From assembly GCA_031403315.1 (NCBI GenBank), contig JANNTD010000519.1:1-10394 (forward strand): DNA of 10,394 nt, read 5' to 3'. Position 1 is the first letter of the stretch; the number at the start of each line of letters is the position of its first letter. Shown here in pieces: positions 1-6,280 of this stretch. The position numbers and the translations under genes were made by a program. The notes beneath the pieces are model-generated. The model had not been told where the DNA came from. It worked only from the letters and a program-made list of their open reading frames with translations, and did no database searches. Origin of the DNA: DASYDU01 sp031403315 (lineage in GTDB: Bacteria; Planctomycetota; Planctomycetia; Pirellulales; Lacipirellulaceae).

Positions 1-115
1 CTACGGCTTCAACCCGTACGACCCCCGACGCGATCCGCGGACGACGGCGGACGGCCGGCCGGTGCTGCAGGCAGGATGGATCCGCGCGCGCGGCAAGCTA
101 TTCTCTTTCCCATGA
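1..115 (+). CDS. C-terminal tail of an unidentified protein (cut by window edge)
   Basis: The frame beginning at base 2 is open from the window edge to a TGA at 113-115. It gives 37 residues that begin YGFNPYDPRRDP and end GKLFSFP. The composition looks like real protein, and the stop overlaps the ATG of the next gene as ATGA (112-115), the usual sign of translationally coupled genes in one operon. I do not recognise the family; too little of the protein is present. The overlap is the main reason to call it coding. Confidence 0.45.
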   Translation, partial: YGFNPYDPRRDPRTTADGRPVLQAGWIRARGKLFSFP

Positions 116-321
116 AGCGTTGGAGTTCGAACGCGCTCGCATGCGCGGCCCTCTTGTCGGTCGGCCTCGCGGCCGGCCTTTCCGGCTGCAAGTCCGCCAC
201 CGCCAAGCGCGAGAAGCCCGACTACGGTCGCGCGCTGCCCGAAGGTGCCCCGGCGCTTTTGTTGCTCGGCCCGAACGAGGCGCGCCCCGTGGCGGGAACG
301 TTGAAGCGCATCATCAGTGGC
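112..321 (+). pseudogene. N-terminal fragment of a lipoprotein, truncated at a junction
   Basis: The ATG at 112 opens a classic lipoprotein signal peptide: MKRW, a hydrophobic stretch (ALACAALLSVGLAAG), then the lipobox LSGC with the lipidated Cys at about residue 26. About 40 residues of mature sequence follow, including ALPEGAPALLLLGPNEARP. The start overlaps the stop of the upstream frame as ATGA. From about position 318-327 the DNA is clearly the antisense of malate dehydrogenase, so although the frame stays open to 819 the lipoprotein homology must end there. The protein would be exported and lipid-anchored. The family cannot be named from the remaining part; a cell-wall or surface protein is only a guess. 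The fragment is either a true deletion product or an assembly join. Confidence 0.45.
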
Positions 322-804
322 TGCGCCGATCACGCGCTGCGGTTCGAAACCGGTCACCTGCAGGGCCCGCTGAACCATCGCGTCGAGCGGGTTCGAGACG
401 ACGATCACGACGGCGTGCTTGCTGGTCGAGCGGATTTGCTCGCAGACGTTGGTCATGATCTTGGCGTTGGTCGAAAGCAGGTCGTCGCGGCTCATGCCCG
501 GCTTGCGGGGAATGCCGGCGGTGATCACGACGACGTCGCTGCCGTGCGTGTCCTTGTAATCGGTGGTGCCGATGATGTCGGAATCGAAGCCGACGATCGG
601 CCCGGCTTGTCGCAAATCGAGTGCTTTGCCTTTGGGCATGTCGCCGGTTTGCGGAATGTCCAAGAGCACCACATCGCCCAACTCGGCGGCAGCGCACCAA
701 TGGGCGGTGGTAGCACCGACGTTTCCCGCTCCGACGATCGTGATCTTGGCTCGACGCATGAGAAGTCCTCCTATTTTGACATAGCTGTGTCTATGCATGC
801 CAGC

Positions 805-833
805 AGTATCGCGCGATAGCGACGGGTGTGCAA
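805..833 (-). promoter_or_regulatory. Possible sigma-70 promoter for the mdh fragment, overlapping a 12-bp palindrome
   Basis: On the minus strand TTGCAC (833-828) and GATACT (810-805) are separated by 17 bp and lie about 50 nt upstream of the mdh start. The match to consensus is only moderate. The perfect palindrome TATCGCGCGATA (807-818) overlaps the -10 element and could be an operator between the two divergent genes. No known regulator site is recognised. Confidence 0.22.
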
Positions 834-943
834 GTGGTGGCTTACACTGGCCGCGGTCGACGCTGGCAGCGCTCTTGACGGCGGGCCGGTTCGTGGGCTA
901 TTTGCCGAGTCGGAAAACTGTTTTTTGGCCCGCTCGTGCGCCC

Positions 944-3163
944 ATGCATTCATTCACTCGTAGTCGTTGGCTGTGCGGATTGACGCTCGTCGCCGCTACG
1001 GCGCTAGCGCCGCCAGCAGCGGGCCAATACCCAGCGTATCCGTCGGGGCCGTTCCGATTTGCGCAGCGGCCGGAGACGCCGCAGCCTCCGGCCGAAGACA
1101 CCGAGGCCGTCGCTCGGACCGAGCAGCAGACGGCCGTGCTGAACCTGATCGCGTCGAACCGCGTCGGCGCCCAGGAGCGGAAAGGCCTGCTCGAAAAAGA
1201 GCAGGCCGACTGGGAGACGAAGCTGGCGAAGCTCGCCACGGAGGGTCTCACCGAGCCGCGGCCGTATTCGTACCTCGCGCTCGACAAGGCCCGCGACACG
1301 CTCGACGCCGAACAGCAGAACGCCAAGTCGCTCTCCGACGCAATCAACACGGCTAAAGAAGCGGTCACCCGCGCCACCACCGGCCAAACGGATAAAGAAC
1401 GCGAGCTACGCCGCGCGAAGGATGAGCTGGAACACAACAAGGACCCCGCTGCAGAAGCGAGGCTCACGCAGGCGATTTCCGACGCCGAACATGAGCTGAC
1501 GGTCGCCCAGCAAATGTTGACGTTACGACGCGACGAGCTGGCCAATCTGCAGCTCGACGCCGCGGTGCAAACGCTGCGGCTCGACTATGCCCGGAAGCGG
1601 CACGACTTCTACAAGCAAGACGCCGTGTTTACGCCGGCGATGCGCGACTCGGTGTTCGCCGACATCGACCAGCGCGCGAAGGCCGTCGCCGACCGATCCA
1701 AAAAGGTCAGCGACGATCTCAACAAGTTTCTGCAACCGCAATGGTACCAGGCCCGCGAGCGGCTCGATGCGGCTCGCGCGGCGCCGGATCAATCGACGGT
1801 GCCGGCGCTCGCGGCCGAAGTGCAGGCCAAGGACCTCGCTCAGCAACTGGCCGACTTCGAGATCGGCGTCAACGTCACGAAGGTGGACCGCTATCAGGAC
1901 CTCCGCGCCGCTTGGCAGCGGCGGTTCGAGCACGCGAACGCTCGGGTGCCAATGTTCGACGCGGCGCTCTGGATCGACGAATCGAAGGCCGCCCGCGAAC
2001 GGCTCCGGTCCGACGCGGCGACGCTGCAGGCCAATAGCGAGAACGTCGAGAAGCAGCTCAACACGATCGAAAAAAAGCTGCAGGACGCCGACACGGCCGA
2101 CGCCACGCTGCGTGCGTGGCTCGACAAGGCACAGAAGTCGCTCGAAGCCGAGCGCCGCTTCTGCGAGAGGGCGCTCGCCGAGCTCGAGCCGGCCGTACAC
2201 GTTTACGACAAGTTGATCGAGGACCTCACGAGCGGCACGATCTCGTCGGCCGCGATGCACTGGCTCGCCGACACGCAGCAGGCCGTCGCGTTCACCTGGG
2301 ACTACGAGGTGGCCAACATCCAGGACCGCTCGATCACGGTCGGCCGGATCGTGAAGGGTCTCATTTTGTTTTTCCTTGGCCTCTACCTTTCGCGCGTCTT
2401 GAGCCGGACGCTCGAACATCGGCTGCTCAATCGCTGGGGCGTGAACGCGAGCGCTTCGGCCGCGTTCCACTCGGTCGCGTTCTATTTGCTGGTGCTGCTG
2501 TTCACGCTGTTCGCCTTGAAGATCGTCGAGGTGCCGCTCACCGCCTTCACGGTGCTCGGCGGGGCGGTGGCACTCGGCGTCGGCTTCGGCAGCCAGAACA
2601 TCGTCAACAATTTCATCAGCGGGCTGATTCTCTTGGCCGAGCGGCCGGTGAAGGTCGGCGATTTGATCCAGGTCGGCGACGTCTACGGCAACGTCGAGCA
2701 CATCGGCGCCCGCAGCACCCGCGTCCGCACCGGCGACAGCCTCGACATCATCGTCCCCAACAGCTCGTTCCTCGAGACGAACGTCGTCAACTGGACCTGC
2801 TCGGACAACAACATGCGGGCCTGCATCAAGTTCGGCGTGATGTACGGCTCGTCGACCGGCAAGCTGACCCAGCTCGCACTCAAGGCGGCAATCGACCACG
2901 ACCGCGTGTTCGACCGCCCGGCCCCGTTCGTGATCTTCGCCGACTTCGGCGAGAACGCGCTGTTGTTTGAGCTGCACTTCTGGGTGGCGGTCCGCACCTG
3001 GATGGAGCGCCGACAAATCGAAAGCGACTTGCGATTTGCGCTCGACAATCTGTTCAAAGACGCCGGCCTGGTGATGGCCTACCCGCAACGCGACGTACAC
3101 CTCTACACGCAGGAACCGCTGCGGGTACAGATGACGCCGGCGTCGCCGGGCGAGGCGGCGTGA
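944..3163 (+). CDS. MscS-family mechanosensitive ion channel with long periplasmic coiled coil
   Basis: A channel of the MscS superfamily that opens under membrane tension to release osmolytes during hypo-osmotic shock; inner membrane, about 739 residues. The start at 944 is chosen because it opens a clean signal peptide (MHSFTRSRWLCGLTLVAAT, cleavage near PPAAG/Q). The upstream ATG at 797 would bury that signal and no clear Shine-Dalgarno favours either. Residues about 45-455 are charged and Glu/Lys/Arg/Ala-rich with heptad-like runs, a probable periplasmic coiled coil as in the larger MscK-like members. Membrane segments lie near 468-485, 507-525 and 536-560. The last is the glycine/alanine-rich MscS pore helix (GGAVALGVGFGSQNIVNNF). 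The beta domain (VGDVYGNVEHIGARSTRVRT and IVPNSSFLETNVVNW) follows to about 620, then the C-terminal alpha/beta domain ending MAYPQRDVHLY. Divergent from the mdh fragment, apparently monocistronic. Confidence 0.92.
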   Translation: MHSFTRSRWLCGLTLVAATALAPPAAGQYPAYPSGPFRFAQRPETPQPPAEDTEAVARTEQQTAVLNLIASNRVGAQERKGLLEKEQADWETKLAKLATEGLTEPRPYSYLALDKARDTLDAEQQNAKSLSDAINTAKEAVTRATTGQTDKERELRRAKDELEHNKDPAAEARLTQAISDAEHELTVAQQMLTLRRDELANLQLDAAVQTLRLDYARKRHDFYKQDAVFTPAMRDSVFADIDQRAKAVADRSKKVSDDLNKFLQPQWYQARERLDAARAAPDQSTVPALAAEVQAKDLAQQLADFEIGVNVTKVDRYQDLRAAWQRRFEHANARVPMFDAALWIDESKAARERLRSDAATLQANSENVEKQLNTIEKKLQDADTADATLRAWLDKAQKSLEAERRFCERALAELEPAVHVYDKLIEDLTSGTISSAAMHWLADTQQAVAFTWDYEVANIQDRSITVGRIVKGLILFFLGLYLSRVLSRTLEHRLLNRWGVNASASAAFHSVAFYLLVLLFTLFALKIVEVPLTAFTVLGGAVALGVGFGSQNIVNNFISGLILLAERPVKVGDLIQVGDVYGNVEHIGARSTRVRTGDSLDIIVPNSSFLETNVVNWTCSDNNMRACIKFGVMYGSSTGKLTQLALKAAIDHDRVFDRPAPFVIFADFGENALLFELHFWVAVRTWMERRQIESDLRFALDNLFKDAGLVMAYPQRDVHLYTQEPLRVQMTPASPGEAA

Positions 3164-3181
3164 GCGTGGTTCAGCTGCTCC

Positions 3182-3227
3182 AATCTACTGTCCTAAAGTC
3201 TGACCCCCGACTTTGGGACAGTAGATT
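3182..3227. repeat. 19-bp-arm inverted repeat, REP-like
   Basis: The left arm 3182-3200 (AATCTACTGTCCTAAAGTC) and right arm 3209-3227 are reverse complements except for one position that still forms a G-T pair. The loop is 8 nt (TGACCCCC). It sits 18 nt after the MscS channel stop, where a terminator is expected, but no T-run follows the right arm on either strand. The CTACTGTCC...GGGACAGTAG ends and the GTCTGACCCC loop resemble short palindromes that I believe occur in many copies between planctomycete genes, similar to REP elements mobilised by REP-associated transposases. That assignment is from memory and not tested here. Confidence 0.6.
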
Positions 3228-3336
3228 TCGCGACGTCACAGCACTTTTTGCTGCTTCCGGCCCCCAAGCTCGATTCTCCTCGGGTGGCCAAAAAAAGTGC
3301 TTGCATTTGCGGGCCAGTCCGTTATTGTATGTTTAC

Positions 3337-3359
3337 TGATACTATACATATATATAGTA
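3337..3359 (+). promoter_or_regulatory. AT-rich extended -10-like element overlapping a dyad, before the ATPase gene
   Basis: TGATACTAT at 3337-3345 fits an extended -10 (TG-N-TACTAT). It lies inside an imperfect dyad 3340-3359 with 7-bp arms TACTATA and TATAGTA around a 6-bp centre. This is the most AT-rich stretch in a GC-rich region and lies about 50-70 nt before the ATPase start. A promoter overlapped by an operator is the simplest reading. No good -35 is seen at the right distance. Confidence 0.3.
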
Positions 3360-3408
3360 ACCATCGCATTTGCCGCGTGTCACCGCTACGGTATGAGGAG
3401 AATCAAGC

Positions 3409-4596
3409 ATGAGCAACGGGTTGGCAACGCACCTTGGACCGGCGGCCCGCGAGCCGGAGATGCTGCTCCATGCGTTCCGCGCGTCGGACGTGGCGGCGAC
3501 AAAAGTCGACTGGTTGTGGCCAGGGCGGATCGCATCGGGCAAGGTGACGCTATTGGCCGGGGATCCGGGACTGGGCAAGAGTTTGCTGACGCTCGACATG
3601 GCGGCCCGAGTGTCGCGCGGGGGGCGATGGCCGGAAGAAAGAGGTCAGGGGTCAGAGGTCGGAGGTCAGGGATCGGAGGCCGAATGCGCAGACGCGGCGT
3701 GCATGGTTGATTCGCTGGGACCTCGCCCGGCGGCGAGCGCGATTATTTTTAGCGACGAGGACGATGCGTCGGATACTATTCGACCTCGGCTCGATGCGGC
3801 TGGTGCGGACTGCAGCCGCGTCGTGATCGTGCCGTCAATTGCGGGGAAGGATGAAAACGGCGAGTACCGGCGGGCATTCGATTTGAGCCGCGACATGGTG
3901 ACCCTCGACCGCATGTTGGACCGACTGCCGGACTGCCGGCTGGTGGTGATCGATCCGATCAGCTCGTACCTGGGCAGCTCGATCGAGAACACGAACACCG
4001 AGGTTCGCGGGCTGTTGGGTCCGCTGGCGGCGCTGGCGGCCGCGCGGAACCTGGCGGTGATCGCGGTGACGCATCTGCGGAAGAAAGACGGCGCGACGAT
4101 CTATCGCGCGCTGGGGAGCCTGGCGTTTGTGGCGGCGAGCCGGGCGGCGTGGATCGTGTGCCAGGACCCGACGGACGCGGAACGAAAACTGTTTCTGCCG
4201 GTGAAGAACAATCTCTCGGGCTGCAAGACCGGCTTGGCATATCGGATCGAATCACATTCGCTCGGCGAGCTCGACGCGCCGATCGTGTGTTGGTTGGAGG
4301 AGGCGGTGAGCGTCGCGGCCGACACGGCGCTGTGTCGGCCAGCCCGGCCGATGGGCCGACCAGACAGCGAGCGGACCGCGGCCACCAACTGGCTGGAGCG
4401 ATTTTTGGCCGCGGGTCCAGAGCGAGCGGCAGACGTGCGCGAAGCGGCCGAAGGGCACGGCTTCACGTACGGCACATTGCGAAAAGCGTTTCGTGACCTG
4501 GGCGGCGAATCGACGCGGGAAGAGGATGGCGGGGTTCAGCGCTGGCTATGGGAATTGCCGACACCGGCGGGCATTGTATCCGGTGACCATTTTTGA
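3409..4596 (+). CDS. AAA_25 / RepA-like P-loop ATPase
   Basis: A RecA-fold ATPase of the AAA_25 type, common in plasmid and prophage replication modules and integrated elements, where it is thought to act as a hexameric replicative helicase or loader. The 395-residue protein shows Walker A GDPGLGKS at residues 51-58 (Lys57), an acidic segment FSDEDDASDTIRPRLDAAGA near 113-132, Walker B LVVIDPISSYLG with Asp182, and the following-strand motif VTHLRKK near 220-226. A C-terminal region from about 325 (ATNWLERFLAAGPERAADVR and later FTYGTLRKAFRDLGGES) looks like the winged-helix tail found in relatives. The start has a good Shine-Dalgarno GAGGAG (3395-3400), 8 nt before ATG. Odd: residues about 78-92 (ERGQGSEVGGQGSEAE) come from a DNA heptamer repeat. 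No primase or integrase neighbours are visible. Its exact substrate is unknown. Confidence 0.82.
   Translation: MSNGLATHLGPAAREPEMLLHAFRASDVAATKVDWLWPGRIASGKVTLLAGDPGLGKSLLTLDMAARVSRGGRWPEERGQGSEVGGQGSEAECADAACMVDSLGPRPAASAIIFSDEDDASDTIRPRLDAAGADCSRVVIVPSIAGKDENGEYRRAFDLSRDMVTLDRMLDRLPDCRLVVIDPISSYLGSSIENTNTEVRGLLGPLAALAAARNLAVIAVTHLRKKDGATIYRALGSLAFVAASRAAWIVCQDPTDAERKLFLPVKNNLSGCKTGLAYRIESHSLGELDAPIVCWLEEAVSVAADTALCRPARPMGRPDSERTAATNWLERFLAAGPERAADVREAAEGHGFTYGTLRKAFRDLGGESTREEDGGVQRWLWELPTPAGIVSGDHF
3641..3682 (+). repeat. Six tandem heptanucleotides (GAGGTCA-like) inside the ATPase gene
   Basis: Six consecutive 7-mers can be read: GAGGTCA, GGGGTCA, GAGGTCG, GAGGTCA, GGGATCG, GAGGCCG. Total length is 42 nt, so the array stays in frame and adds 14 codons (Gly/Gln/Ser/Glu-rich) in a loop between the Walker A helix and the next conserved strand. 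The low-complexity peptide is not part of the conserved family core as far as I can judge. Confidence 0.75.
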
Positions 4597-4662
4597 CGGT
4601 AACCTTCTTATCGGTTGGAACTCGGGTGGTTGGGTCACTTTGGCCGACAACGCTGATGAAAA

Positions 4663-4678
4663 TGGCACGCAATATGCT
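4663..4678 (+). promoter_or_regulatory. Sigma-54 (RpoN) promoter candidate for the protease module
   Basis: TGGCACGCAATATGCT fits the -24/-12 consensus TGGCACG-N4-TTGCW with one mismatch. The invariant GG (4664-4665) and GC (4676-4677) are separated by exactly 10 bp. Transcription would start near 4688-4690, about 29 nt before the ATG at 4718. It lies in the 121-bp gap between the ATPase stop and the three-gene module, oriented toward the module. Two GGTTGG hexamers upstream (near 4615 and 4629) could belong to an activator site, which is speculative. If real, expression needs RpoN and an AAA+ enhancer-binding protein. Confidence 0.5.
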
Positions 4679-4717
4679 TGACTGGACAAGCAGGACGAGT
4701 GACGCTATTCTTCCATC

Positions 4718-4972
4718 ATGGCAAAGAAACCAATCAAGAAAATCCGGCCCAAGGATCACCAACAGATAGCCCGTAACGTACTGAATGCCGTTGCGCCGGA
4801 TGCTGAGGCTGGGAAGAATCCGGCGGCCGTCGCCTTGGGACGATTGGGTGGTCTTAAAGGCGGCAAGGCTCGTGCAGAGAAACTGAGTAAGGCAAAGCGA
4901 ATCGAAATTGCAAAGCTGGCTGCCCGCGCTAGGTGGTCAAAAAACGAGGCGACGTCTAATGGGACTAACTGA
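4718..4972 (+). CDS. Small basic KGG/ARW-motif protein
   Basis: An 84-residue protein, strongly basic and rich in Lys, Arg and Ala. The N-terminal 30 residues (MAKKPIKKIRPKDHQQIARN...) are followed by a conserved-looking core: GKNPAAVALGRLGG, then LKGGKARAEKLSK and IEIAKLAARARW. I have seen this core in short uncharacterised bacterial proteins, some labelled histone-like or RNA-binding, but I do not know an established function. The charge suggests nucleic-acid binding or an interaction partner for the protease. The gene overlaps the protease start by 14 nt (4959-4972), so the two are likely co-translated. No clear Shine-Dalgarno precedes the ATG. Base composition is lower in GC than the flanking regions. 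Confidence 0.75.
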   Translation: MAKKPIKKIRPKDHQQIARNVLNAVAPDAEAGKNPAAVALGRLGGLKGGKARAEKLSKAKRIEIAKLAARARWSKNEATSNGTN

Positions 4973-5369
4973 ACGTTTGACGATATATCAGAGGATTGAA
5001 GATCACAGAAAGCGCCCGCTTCTTGCGTACGTGACTAGTAAGCGAGAGGGCGTGATTTCCTCGATGGCCAGCGACGCCCTGCCGTTCTTAATCGAGCAGT
5101 TGGACGCCTTGCCTGCGGGAACAACGGCGATAGATTTTTTGATCGTAAGCCTTGGGGGAGATCCGATGGTCGCATGGCGAATCATGTCGATGATTCGTGA
5201 ACGCATTGGCAAGGTGGCGGTATTAATACCGCAGAGCGCATATAGCGCAGCCACCCTTTTAGCCTTGGGCGGTGATGAGATCATTATGCACCCCAATGGG
5301 CATCTTGGTCCCATTGATATGCAAATAACTACTCACAGCCAAAGGCGCGTTTTTCGACGGAAGATATAA
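4959..5369 (+). CDS. SDH-family (ClpP-fold) serine protease, N-terminal catalytic part, frameshifted
   Basis: This 136-residue frame matches the start of the serine dehydrogenase proteinase family (SDH_protease, ClpP/crotonase clan; relatives of SppA and ClpP). Visible are the strand IDFLIVSLGGDP (oxyanion-type GGDP), then the nucleophile segment SAYSAATLLALGGDEIIMHP with probable catalytic Ser96, then HLGPIDMQIT. After THSQ the reading frame goes wrong: RRVFRRKI and a TAA at 5367-5369. Family homology resumes in the -1 frame (KARFSTEDISAFVEFV). One extra A in the AAA at 5341-5343 would join both parts into a protein of about 366 residues. The start at 4959 follows GAGG (4946-4949) and overlaps the upstream small gene by 14 nt. 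No membrane segment is evident, so it is probably cytoplasmic. The break may be a real mutation or a sequencing error. Confidence 0.78.
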   Translation: MGLTERLTIYQRIEDHRKRPLLAYVTSKREGVISSMASDALPFLIEQLDALPAGTTAIDFLIVSLGGDPMVAWRIMSMIRERIGKVAVLIPQSAYSAATLLALGGDEIIMHPNGHLGPIDMQITTHSQRRVFRRKI

Positions 5370-5398
5370 GTGCTTTTGTCGAATTCGTTCGCAGTGAT

Positions 5399-6058
5399 TT
5401 GAAAATTACAGACCAAGAACACCTGAGACGATTGTTCCAAGTCACTTGCGAGGAAGTCGGCAGTCTAGGCGTTGGATTCAATGCCCGCAGTCAAAAACTT
5501 GCACTCACTCTTGCCGAGCGACTGCTCAGCATGAAGTACGAGGAGGGCAGCGGTAGCAATCAAACGGTAGTTGAAAACCTGAGTCATCAATTCCATTCGC
5601 ACTCTTATCCAGTTAGCCGTAAAGAAGCGCTTAGTATGCAGCTTCCGATAAATAAAGATCGTGACTCGACCCTGGAGGGCTTAATGTGGAGCTTGTGGCT
5701 TGACATTGAGGAGGAGCTTGAGGAACGGCGGCCGTTTGACCCCATTTCCGAGCTTCTCAACAGTGCCCAGGGACCTACGTTACTAAATGATATCCCCCAG
5801 CTTAACTTGCCTCAAAATGCTTCGGGACCGACGTACTTCAATGCCGGTATTGACGACGTGGTTAATGCTGCTAAAACCGTCCAACCGATAGACTTTCAGG
5901 TCGTAGATGCTATTATCGAGTCAGGGAGGCTTTCTCACCGCGGCGTCACGAGGGGCAAAATTATGGCCTCTCGGCAGCCAGACCTGAACATACGGTACAA
6001 CGCCCTTGTCACTTTCAAGGGGTGGGAAAAGAAGCACCCAGTGGGAGTAAAATCATGA
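5399..6058 (+). CDS. SDH-family serine protease, C-terminal part after the frameshift
   Basis: This is the downstream continuation of the same protease gene. Its family-like sequence already starts in this frame at about 5342 (KARFSTEDISAFVEFVRSDL), ahead of the TTG at 5399 that formally opens a 219-residue ORF. ITDQEHLRRLFQ, then CEEVGSLGVG and LALTLAERLL match the helical region that follows the active site in SDH-type proteases. The last 120 residues (from about EERRPFDPISELL) are an extension I do not recognise. Without the upstream part it has no catalytic Ser. There is no Shine-Dalgarno at the TTG, so independent translation is doubtful. The TGA (6056-6058) overlaps the ATG of the next small gene as ATGA, showing that the operon was built around the intact reading frame. 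Confidence 0.68.
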   Translation: MKITDQEHLRRLFQVTCEEVGSLGVGFNARSQKLALTLAERLLSMKYEEGSGSNQTVVENLSHQFHSHSYPVSRKEALSMQLPINKDRDSTLEGLMWSLWLDIEEELEERRPFDPISELLNSAQGPTLLNDIPQLNLPQNASGPTYFNAGIDDVVNAAKTVQPIDFQVVDAIIESGRLSHRGVTRGKIMASRQPDLNIRYNALVTFKGWEKKHPVGVKS

Positions 6059-6252
6059 TTGCAACTTGCAGCCAGTCAACGACTTACAACACGTTTCCGC
6101 GAGATGTTACGTCGCCGGGACCGTACCAGCGTCCTGGTGTTGCGGCATCGCAAGTACTTCCCAAACAAGACGAAGTAAAGCCAGCCATAAGTATCCCCGG
6201 GAAAAAGGGGAAAGAAGGCAAAAAGGGCAAAATCGTCAGTGACAACAAGTGA
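6055..6252 (+). CDS. Small lysine-rich protein of unknown function, third gene of the module
   Basis: A 65-residue protein starting at the ATG at 6055, which overlaps the protease stop by 4 nt (ATGA) and has GGGAG (6042-6046) at a workable distance. An in-frame ATG at 6022 is less likely because it lies within the protease gene. The N-terminal half is Ser/Thr/Pro-rich (TTYNTFPRDVTSPGPYQRPG). The C-terminal half ends in a short repeated basic run, PGKKGKEGKKGKIVSDNK. No signal peptide, membrane segment or known domain is seen. Coupling to the protease suggests a partner, inhibitor or substrate, which is inference only. The strong terminator 28 nt downstream closes the operon. Confidence 0.55.
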   Translation: MIATCSQSTTYNTFPRDVTSPGPYQRPGVAASQVLPKQDEVKPAISIPGKKGKEGKKGKIVSDNK

Positions 6253-6280
6253 CATGTCCGCCAAGTCACACGCATACAAA

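Larger units (their letters stand above)
1..759 (-). pseudogene. mdh: Malate dehydrogenase (NAD-dependent, LDH-like), C-terminal half missing
   Basis: The first 145 residues (759 down to 325) are a typical bacterial LDH-type malate dehydrogenase, which interconverts malate and oxaloacetate with NAD in the TCA cycle. Visible motifs are the Rossmann loop GAGNVG near residues 10-15, the LLDI segment, the substrate-binding loop RKPGMSRDDL, and VSNPLD. After FEPQRVIG the expected family continuation (QAG-type, then the catalytic His region) is absent. The frame reads instead through the antisense of the lipoprotein fragment to a TAG at 3-1, giving a 252-residue ORF with a foreign tail. The family is usually about 310 residues, so the catalytic His and C-terminal domain are lost and activity is not expected. 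The start at 759 is chosen for the perfect Shine-Dalgarno AGGAGG (minus strand, 771-766), 6 nt upstream. Real gene content is 325-759. Confidence 0.8.

Noticed and set aside
325..819. Continuation of the lipoprotein frame through the mdh region
   Set aside because: After about 325 the translation is the antisense of a well-matched malate dehydrogenase, so the open frame there is incidental.
1523..3100. A 525-codon open frame on the minus strand inside the channel gene
   Set aside because: It lies antisense to a clear MscS protein, has Arg/Glu/Val-rich low-information sequence typical of GC-rich shadow frames, and shows no known domain.
3182..3227. Hairpin as a rho-independent terminator for the channel gene
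   Set aside because: Stem is long but neither strand has a T-run after it; kept as an inverted repeat instead.
3241..3300. 9-bp inverted repeat GCACTTTTT ... AAAAAGTGC
   Set aside because: Arms are short, A/T homopolymer-based and 42 nt apart; likely chance.
3641..3682. CRISPR-like array
   Set aside because: Units are contiguous 7-mers without spacers and lie in frame inside a coding gene.
4678..4711. Sigma-70 promoter using TTGACT at 4678-4683
   Set aside because: No -10-like hexamer occurs at 16-18 bp; the nearest TATTCT is 22 bp away. The overlapping sigma-54 motif fits better.
5334..5369. Programmed -1 ribosomal frameshift in the protease gene
   Set aside because: The direction fits, but no canonical X-XXY-YYZ heptamer lies in the zero frame between the loss of homology and the TAA; an indel is simpler.
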